This document shows, one piece after another, positions 7,940 through 12,554 of a stretch of DNA of 12,554 nt (its first letter is position 1; every line of letters begins with the position of its first letter). The DNA is from an uncultured Clostridia bacterium (GTDB lineage: Bacteria > Bacillota > Clostridia > Oscillospirales > Acutalibacteraceae). The stretch spans positions 1 to 12,554 of the forward strand of contig CAMEMA010000019.1 in assembly GCA_945926705.1 (NCBI GenBank), read 5' to 3'. The notes under the pieces are model-generated. The model was not told where the DNA came from. It worked only from the letters and a program-made list of their open reading frames with translations, and did no database searches. Made by a program: the position numbers and the translations under genes.

Positions 7940-8490
7940 TTAAAATCCTCCATATTTTGTTTTTTTAATTTTTCAATCATATCAGCAGACATATCAATTT
8001 CGTCAACACTATCCATATTACATTCGTAAGCATAAATAGAATCTTGAGATGTTGTAAAATTCCTTGCCAAAATTACTAATTCTTTTTTGTTATCTCCATT
8101 AATATCTATTACCCATACTTTTTCAATATCAGATGCATCTATTAAGATATCGTTTATAAGTTCATAATTTTCTTCTAAACAAGAAATAACCAAAATATGA
8201 ATGACATCAGATACATCCGGAGACTTACAAAACACAATTTTTAAATTTTTTCCATTTTTTAAATCTTCAAAACTTATAACTGAAGAATATTTTCCTTCAA
8301 ACAAAGGATAAACCCAGATTATATCACTTTCTAAATATTCGTGAACAATACTTTTTATCTTATTCTGATTTTCAGAAATTCTAGGAGGATTCATTGCACT
8401 CGGAATATCAAAAAAATTTTCCAATTTACATCCCGGAATTAAAACTAAAAATCCACATAAAAAGACTATTTTACAAACTTTAAATTTCAA
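7936..8490 (-). CDS. Putative lipoprotein with one D-x-N-G-D calcium-type loop
   Basis: A 184-residue protein that starts with a lipoprotein signal peptide: basic MKFK, a hydrophobic core and lipobox LIPGC with C21 as the lipidated residue. After a linker it has NPPRISENQNKI (34-45), and DINGDNKKELVILA (129-142), which resembles the calcium-binding loop of VCBS/FG-GAP repeats. The PPR-x-(S/T)-E-x-Q start and the repeat loop recall longer VCBS-type lipoproteins of Clostridia; this copy seems short, with the first repeat degenerate (FEDLKNGKNLKIVF). The start is TTG at 8490, supported by GGAGG at 8498-8502 with 7-base spacing; the ATG at 8504 is in another frame and stops after five codons. It is first in an operon with the two-component system and could act as an accessory sensor at the cell surface (inference). 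Confidence 0.72.
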   Translation of the reverse strand: MKFKVCKIVFLCGFLVLIPGCKLENFFDIPSAMNPPRISENQNKIKSIVHEYLESDIIWVYPLFEGKYSSVISFEDLKNGKNLKIVFCKSPDVSDVIHILVISCLEENYELINDILIDASDIEKVWVIDINGDNKKELVILARNFTTSQDSIYAYECNMDSVDEIDMSADMIEKLKKQNMEDFK

Positions 8491-8527
8491 AAACTGACCT
8501 CCATTTTTGATTTAGATTACATCGTGA

Positions 8528-8556
8528 ATTATAACATACTTTATCGTTTATTTAAA
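8528..8556 (-). promoter_or_regulatory. Extended -10 promoter for lipoprotein-regulator-kinase-prmC operon
   Basis: On the minus strand a perfect TATAAT (8533-8528) carries an extended -10 TGT (8536-8534), and TTTAAA (8556-8551, 4 of 6) sits 17 bases upstream as a weak -35. Transcription would start near 8521, about 30 bases before the TTG start at 8490, with the GGAGG site between. Confidence 0.65.
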
Positions 8557-8619
8557 TGCACAATAAGCTATTTTAAATATTAAATGAAATATGACTTTCC
8601 AACTATCAAAGCAAAATTA

Positions 8620-8648
8620 TTGACACTTAAATACATTAAATGTATAAT
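8620..8648 (+). promoter_or_regulatory. Perfect-consensus sigma-A promoter for the CIS-like gene pair
   Basis: TTGACA (8620-8625) and TATAAT (8643-8648) are both exact matches to the sigma-A consensus and are separated by the ideal 17 bases. Initiation near 8655 would give a leader of about 50 bases before the ATG at 8705, with a GAGGG ribosome binding site at 8692-8696. Such a strong promoter normally implies either abundant expression or tight repression. Confidence 0.85.
8631..8645. promoter_or_regulatory. Candidate operator palindrome overlapping the -10
   Basis: ATACATT-A-AATGTAT is a perfect 15-base palindrome with 7-base arms. It covers the 3' part of the spacer and the first three bases of the -10, a classic repressor position. 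Chance palindromes are frequent in AT-rich DNA, so function is inferred from its placement and from its likeness to the palindrome at 12381-12395. Confidence 0.4.
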
Positions 8649-8704
8649 GAATTAAAAATATTATATTATTCAAACAAAATAAATCAAAATCGAGGGATGA
8701 GTAT

Positions 8705-9523
8705 ATGGGACTTGGAGCAATCGCAAAAGGCGTTGGAAGCAAAATAAGCCAAGCAGGCGGGAAAATAGGCGGTGCGTTGGGGGCTCTCGGCGCTAACTAT
8801 CGTACAAATGTTTTATATGATTTCAGTTTAGTTTCAAAAGCGGTTTTTCACATTTTTAAAGATGGAGGCAGCGACAGCTCTGTATCTCCTTTTAGCCCAT
8901 CAGATCCTAGGCTAGCATTTAGATTTCCAAGAAAAATAAATTATTTGGAAGCTCTTCCGGTTCAAATAAACCCTACTGATATAAGATTACGCTATGGAAA
9001 TATGATAAGCAGAGAACAAGACCATATTGCACAAACAAGTAAATCGTTAGGAAATTATGAGGTCATAAGAAAAACGCGTGAAAGGTCTCAAGATCAGATA
9101 AATATAGATCTTAACTACGATGTATACGATGAGTATATGGTTAGGACGTCAGAAGGAATGATATGTTCAGATTCTATGTCTTTACTTTCGTCGAATGATA
9201 CAAGTTTAAAAAGGTTATCTGAATTTTCCGGCATGCCAAATATTTATGTCTTATTTGAATGGGGAGATATAGAATATTTTGGTATTTTTGAATCCATGGA
9301 TGTTACTTTTAGTACATTTTCACAGTGGGGAATTCCCTTAAAAGCTTCTGCAAATATTGACATAAGTAAACAAATTTTAGCAACTTATAAGGATAATAGA
9401 GAAGTACCTCCTAAGTCCAGTACAGTTATAAGCGGCATGGATTTGTCAAAAATGAAAAAATACAGAATGCCTGAAAAAGCACTGTTAACAGGTCAAGCTA
9501 TTGCTACTCAAGCTTTGAGATAA
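8705..9523 (+). CDS. Contractile injection system tube/adaptor-like protein (Afp7/Pvc7-type), no LysM
   Basis: A 272-residue protein whose central part (about 75-222) resembles the CIS_tube family of contractile injection systems. The visible family pattern is: ALPVQINPTDIRL (84-95), where the family has a V-x-FNP-x-x strand; a DLNYDVYDEY strand (135-144); then P178, a VLFEWGDIEYFG segment (182-193) and TFSTFSQWGIPLKASANI (201-218), matching P-x-V-x-F-x-WG...F-G and Y-x-x-F-x-x-x-G-x-P-x-R-A. In Afp/PVC particles the homologue joins the inner tube to the spike and usually carries a C-terminal LysM domain. Here the protein ends about 50 residues after the domain with no LysM. The first 30 residues are Gly/Ala-rich with spaced lysines, and a further 40-residue linker precedes the domain. 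No sheath, spike, baseplate or AAA+ ATPase gene is in the window. The assignment rests on pattern recognition, not a profile search. Confidence 0.7.
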   Translation: MGLGAIAKGVGSKISQAGGKIGGALGALGANYRTNVLYDFSLVSKAVFHIFKDGGSDSSVSPFSPSDPRLAFRFPRKINYLEALPVQINPTDIRLRYGNMISREQDHIAQTSKSLGNYEVIRKTRERSQDQINIDLNYDVYDEYMVRTSEGMICSDSMSLLSSNDTSLKRLSEFSGMPNIYVLFEWGDIEYFGIFESMDVTFSTFSQWGIPLKASANIDISKQILATYKDNREVPPKSSTVISGMDLSKMKKYRMPEKALLTGQAIATQALR

Positions 9524-9542
9524 AAATTTATCCATAAAAAAG

Positions 9543-9547
9543 GGAGG
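9543..9547 (+). promoter_or_regulatory. Ribosome binding site of the 911-residue protein
   Basis: GGAGG lies 9 bases before the ATG at 9557 and fixes that start. The 33-base gap after the CIS-like gene contains no hairpin, so both genes are probably on one mRNA. Confidence 0.75.
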
Positions 9548-9556
9548 TTAAATAAA

Positions 9557-12292
9557 ATGACATTTTCCGGATTATCAATGACTAAAAGCACAATGAAACC
9601 TGAAACGGGGGGAACAAATTCTTTAATTCAAAAACCTCAGTTTGTCATGTCAACTCCTCAGTTTACAGTTAGTGGTGAAACGATAAAAGCGATTCAAGCA
9701 TTTATAGATAAAGTAAAGTCGGAAACACAAAATTTCAGTGAGGAAAAATGCGATGAGCTTTTAAATGAATTAAATACAAAAACCAGTAATATAGTTACGA
9801 GAATACAAATGGGAGCTCCGTTGAATATATCTGATGCAAATTTAGATACAGGACTAATAATGAAAATGTGGTATTATGCACAGGCACTAGGTATACTTAA
9901 AAAATCCTTATATGATACTAATGAATCAGACATAAAAGCTCTTAAAGAGATAGAAAAATCAAGTTATTCGGGCATTGAAGTTCCTGCTTCTCTTGAACAA
10001 GCAATGGAATCAAAGATATCTAAGATAGAAAAATTTTTGGAAAATTTACAAAAAGCAGAGGAAGGAGAAAAAGAATACGTTGAAAAACTGTTTTCTGAGA
10101 ATAATCAACTAACAGAACATATAGAAGAAAAGATATTAAAATCAAGATATGTAAATAATTCCTATTCTTTCGGATCGGTTAGTGACGAAAAAATCAGATT
10201 AATTAAAGTTTATGCTTTATATCAGATAAATAACGGTGCTATAAATGACAATGATAAAAATTTCAATCTGTTGGTATCCCTATCAAAAACAGGAAGAGCT
10301 TCTTCAGACAAAATTAGTACAGCAGTGCGGCAATTTATATTTAGAAAAAAATTATCCAACCTTGATTTTAAATCTTATGAAAAATACTGGGATGAATCAT
10401 ATGAGAATGATTTAAAAACATTAAACGAAAATATGCAGAAAAAAAGTATTAAAAGTGCTATAACGAAAATTCTTAAAATATGGAATGAAGTCTATAAGTT
10501 ATATTCAAAAAGTAACCCTAAAATTGGTATTAAAGATTTTTATAATTCGTTATGTGAAAAAGATAAAAGTGAATTGGAAAATTTATATAATCAATTAACC
10601 AAAGACGAAATCAGTGATATATTGCAAGTTTCTTCAGATATAAAGTATTATATTGGAGAACAAAAGTTAGATACACCTGATATTGATAAAATAGTGTCTT
10701 GTGGAGATTTTTTGTCAAAATTTATTGACGAATTCCCATTTGCCGATGATTTAAATGAAGAAGATAAAGATGATGAAAGTAACGAAAGCAATGAACTAAC
10801 AGAAAACAATTCCTTATCCGGACCTATTAAATTGAAATTAAAAGAAAATAAAAGAAACAAATATAAAAATAAATTTAGTATTTATCTTCATAACGATATC
10901 GACGAACTTTTAAAGGAGTTTGAACCTTACAGTATAGATAATATGTGCACAAAGAAGAAATTAAGACATGTTGCAACTATCATATCACTAATGCGATCGA
11001 AATATGGTTCTTCCCAAAATTTAAAAAACATTCTCAAGGAGTTAGAAACATTAATCAATGAATTTGCAAAAGAAAATTCCAGTACCCTTGAAATGATAGA
11101 GAGAAGTTTTATAAGCGGATCTGATGTTGACAGAAGTAAGTTAGATTTTATAGAAAACTTCGAAAGCATTATAAACTATGGTATAGTAAAACTCAAGAAC
11201 CATACAAACGAAAACAGTACAAATGAAAACAATGGCTACCAAGAATGCATAAAAATACTATCTAAATTCATCAGAAATAAAAAAGATGATAAAATTAACC
11301 GAGAAAGTATTAATGAAAAAGAAATGTATGCAGCTGAAGGTTTAAAAACTATAGAAGAAATAAGAAAAAGAATATCGGTAATCAACAAAGCTATAAACAA
11401 GCATACGATAGGAATATCTAAGAATCGAAATGATAATATTAATTTTGAAGAAGAAAATGAACTTTATAATAATAACAAAAAACTACAAGAATATTATGAA
11501 GCATTCCAAAAAATGTCACCGGAAGAAATATATGTTGATGCTGATATTGGCAAAACCAATAATAATCGTAAAAAACGAAATAATAATGGTAAAATTAATA
11601 TCCATAAGGTACCCGCTAAAGTCCTCTGTCCATTAGCTAAAGACATATTTACAATCGTAGAAAAAATAGAAAAATATCTAAAAATAGACTCAAAAGATTA
11701 TGATGATGACACAAGTTCTAAAAAAGGCGCAAATTTATATTATAGTGACAAAAACTTTATCAAGCTACAACAACAAGAATTTTCAAACATTAAGAATGAT
11801 AATGAAAAATGTATCCACAAATACAAAGCTGCTAGGTTAATGTGTCGAGCTTTTGGTGTAATATTATTCAATATTGAAAGCGACGATGAAGGATTGAAAA
11901 AACTTCGAGAAAAATATTCAGACACCACAGACTCAAGCATATCGGAATCACATAAATTATATAACATAACACTAAAGAGAAACACAAATAATTTTGGAAA
12001 ATACTCTGATGACGTAAAGAATATTATTTTCAATGATATTGTCAAAGATATTAATTATGTGTCTAATTTAGACTTTCAAGAGAGTATAAAAAGACGCCTT
12101 AAATTATTTAGTGAATTAAATGAAAACACTATAGGTAACATCGAGCCTAATAATTGGATAGGTATGCCAAAAAAATTCGTTGATTATATAGGACAAATTT
12201 TATTGCAAGTATCTCAAAAAAGTATTTCTAGCAGCAACTTGCTTGAAAAGAATAAAGCCCAACTTGACCGTATATTTATAAATAATACTTAA
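9557..12292 (+). CDS. Large hydrophilic helical protein of unknown function, paired with the CIS-like gene
   Basis: A 911-residue protein that I do not recognise. It has no signal peptide and no membrane segment. The N-terminal 40 residues are Thr/Ser/Pro/Gly-rich with a heptad duplication (PQFVMST, PQFTVSG at about 28-40). From residue 41 it is mostly predicted helix rich in Lys, Glu, Asn and Ile, with coiled-coil-like stretches (for example about 140-200). An acidic Asp/Glu/Asn/Ser run at about 397-418 is followed by a basic Lys/Asn run at 425-440, dividing the protein in two. Other low-complexity patches are at about 548-559 (Asn/Glu/Thr), 667-679 (Asn/Arg/Lys) and 711-721 (Asp). No enzymatic motif is visible. 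It lies 33 bases after the CIS-like gene, shares its strong promoter and is closed by the terminator at 12324-12365. It could be a structural partner or a cargo of an injection system, but this is inference from adjacency. Confidence 0.8.
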   Translation: MTFSGLSMTKSTMKPETGGTNSLIQKPQFVMSTPQFTVSGETIKAIQAFIDKVKSETQNFSEEKCDELLNELNTKTSNIVTRIQMGAPLNISDANLDTGLIMKMWYYAQALGILKKSLYDTNESDIKALKEIEKSSYSGIEVPASLEQAMESKISKIEKFLENLQKAEEGEKEYVEKLFSENNQLTEHIEEKILKSRYVNNSYSFGSVSDEKIRLIKVYALYQINNGAINDNDKNFNLLVSLSKTGRASSDKISTAVRQFIFRKKLSNLDFKSYEKYWDESYENDLKTLNENMQKKSIKSAITKILKIWNEVYKLYSKSNPKIGIKDFYNSLCEKDKSELENLYNQLTKDEISDILQVSSDIKYYIGEQKLDTPDIDKIVSCGDFLSKFIDEFPFADDLNEEDKDDESNESNELTENNSLSGPIKLKLKENKRNKYKNKFSIYLHNDIDELLKEFEPYSIDNMCTKKKLRHVATIISLMRSKYGSSQNLKNILKELETLINEFAKENSSTLEMIERSFISGSDVDRSKLDFIENFESIINYGIVKLKNHTNENSTNENNGYQECIKILSKFIRNKKDDKINRESINEKEMYAAEGLKTIEEIRKRISVINKAINKHTIGISKNRNDNINFEEENELYNNNKKLQEYYEAFQKMSPEEIYVDADIGKTNNNRKKRNNNGKINIHKVPAKVLCPLAKDIFTIVEKIEKYLKIDSKDYDDDTSSKKGANLYYSDKNFIKLQQQEFSNIKNDNEKCIHKYKAARLMCRAFGVILFNIESDDEGLKKLREKYSDTTDSSISESHKLYNITLKRNTNNFGKYSDDVKNIIFNDIVKDINYVSNLDFQESIKRRLKLFSELNENTIGNIEPNNWIGMPKKFVDYIGQILLQVSQKSISSSNLLEKNKAQLDRIFINNT

Positions 12293-12323
12293 GAAAAATA
12301 ATTTTATATTTTAAAAGTATTTA

Positions 12324-12365
12324 GCTCTTACAAGGTTTTATTGAATCTTTTAAGGGCATTTTTAA
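12324..12365 (+). terminator. Intrinsic terminator after the 911-residue protein gene
   Basis: Arms 12324-12337 and 12344-12357 form a 14-pair stem with one C-T mismatch and two G-T wobbles around the 6-base loop TTATTG, followed by ATTTTTAA (12358-12365). This separates the two-gene CIS-like transcript from feoA. Confidence 0.75.
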
Positions 12366-12389
12366 CAATTATACATAAACTTACATAAT
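12362..12389 (+). promoter_or_regulatory. Candidate sigma-A promoter for the feoA-like gene
   Basis: TTAACA (12362-12367, 5 of 6) and CATAAT (12384-12389, 5 of 6) are separated by 16 bases. The -35 begins in the U-tract of the preceding terminator, so the two elements are packed together. The ATG at 12422 lies about 25 bases after the expected start of transcription. Confidence 0.55.
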
Positions 12390-12406
12390 ATGTAAAAAAC
12401 TATGTA
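12372..12406. promoter_or_regulatory. Nested inverted repeats (candidate operator) at the feoA promoter
   Basis: The half-site TACATA occurs at 12372-12377 and 12382-12387, and its reverse complement TATGTA at 12389-12394 and 12401-12406. The inner pair extends to a perfect 15-base palindrome, TTACATA-A-TATGTAA (12381-12395), that covers the predicted -10. The outer pair is centred within about one base of the inner pair. It does not match the classic Fur box, and the regulator is unknown. Confidence 0.5.
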
Positions 12407-12421
12407 AGCGAGGCAAAAATA

Positions 12422-12554
12422 ATGGAAATAAGCGTAATGCCACTGAGCAAATCTTCTGTCGGAGAAAATTTAAAAGTTATTGCCGTAAGATTAAGTAAAC
12501 AAAAAAAACGTAGACTTTCCGACCTTGGAATACTACCCGGAACAAAAATAAAAG
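12422..12554 (+). CDS. feoA: FeoA-like protein, ferrous iron transport accessory (3' end outside window)
   Basis: The first 44 codons are visible: MEISVMPLSKSSVGENLKVI, then AVRLSKQKKRRLSDLGILPGTKIK. The pattern of a short L-x-x-x-x-x-G-x-x-x-x-V strand followed by RRL-x-x-LGI-x-PG-T-x-I-K is that of the SH3-like FeoA domain. FeoA is a small cytoplasmic partner of the FeoB iron(II) transporter. The ATG has a GAGG site at 12410-12413 with 8-base spacing. A feoB gene would be expected just downstream, outside the window. FeoA domains also occur at the C-terminus of DtxR-type regulators and as stand-alone proteins, but the start, length so far and own promoter fit a separate feoA. Confidence 0.82.
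   Translation, partial: MEISVMPLSKSSVGENLKVIAVRLSKQKKRRLSDLGILPGTKIK

Noticed and set aside
8487..8504. Five-codon ATG frame overlapping the lipoprotein start as a regulatory leader peptide
   Set aside because: The ATG overlaps the GGAGG used for the TTG start, so it has no ribosome site of its own; it is most likely incidental.
8491..8704. Phage attachment site, insertion-sequence end or tRNA bordering the CIS-like pair
   Set aside because: No terminal inverted repeats, target duplications, integrase, transposase or tRNA-like sequence were found at either edge of the pair.
9360..9523. LysM domain at the C-terminus of the CIS-like protein
   Set aside because: The last 50 residues contain no GDTL-like or YG-x-x-x-x-W pattern, so the usual LysM of Afp7/Pvc7 proteins is absent rather than divergent.
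9557..12292. The 911-residue protein as an SMC-like ATPase or toxin
   Set aside because: No Walker A or B motif, ABC signature or known toxin motif is visible; the similarity is only in Lys/Glu-rich helices.
12362..12406. Fur box in the feoA promoter
   Set aside because: The repeats do not match GATAATGATAATCATTATC-type sites; the shared arms are TACATA instead.

Overview
The window looks like the chromosome of a low-GC, endospore-forming member of the Clostridia (Firmicutes/Bacillota). Coding and non-coding DNA are strongly AT-rich, starts are preceded by AGGAGG-type ribosome binding sites, TTG is used as a start, and two sporulation genes are present (spoIID and a gerW/ytfJ homologue). The genus cannot be fixed from this sequence alone; gene order and protein style suggest an Oscillospirales/Ruminococcaceae-like lineage (inference).

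Layout. (1) Positions 1-2739, minus strand: spoIID -> site-2 (M50) protease -> DUF2953 membrane protein -> gerW-like gene, which runs off the left edge. This is a sporulation/membrane block; the scpA-scpB pair often found between the protease and DUF2953 is missing here. (2) Positions 2740-4912, plus strand: a polytopic membrane protein of unknown function with a TTG start, then a complete type I GAPDH, closed by a hairpin that can terminate both strands. (3) Positions 4929-8490, minus strand: a tightly packed operon of lipoprotein -> OmpR-type response regulator -> HAMP histidine kinase -> prmC, with two 4-base ATGA overlaps. (4) Positions 8491-12357, plus strand: a 214-base divergent promoter region, then two genes with their own terminator. 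The first resembles the contractile-injection-system (CIS) tube/adaptor family (Afp7/Pvc7-like) but has no LysM domain and carries a Gly/Ala-rich N-terminal extension. The second, 33 bases downstream, encodes a 911-residue hydrophilic, mostly helical protein that I do not recognise. (5) Positions 12362-12554: a promoter with nested inverted repeats and the start of a feoA-like gene.

The part most worth attention is region 4. A CIS component sits alone among housekeeping genes, paired with a large unknown protein, behind a perfect-consensus sigma-A promoter (TTGACA-17-TATAAT). A palindrome of the form TACAT-NNN-ATGTA overlaps the -10 of that promoter, and the same form overlaps the predicted -10 of feoA, which raises the possibility of shared, perhaps metal-responsive, control. 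The divergent two-component operon is a second candidate regulator. No tRNA, rRNA, CRISPR array, insertion sequence or integrase gene was seen. No stretch above 300 bases lacks a gene; the longest gaps are 8491-8704, 2740-2899 and 4772-4928.
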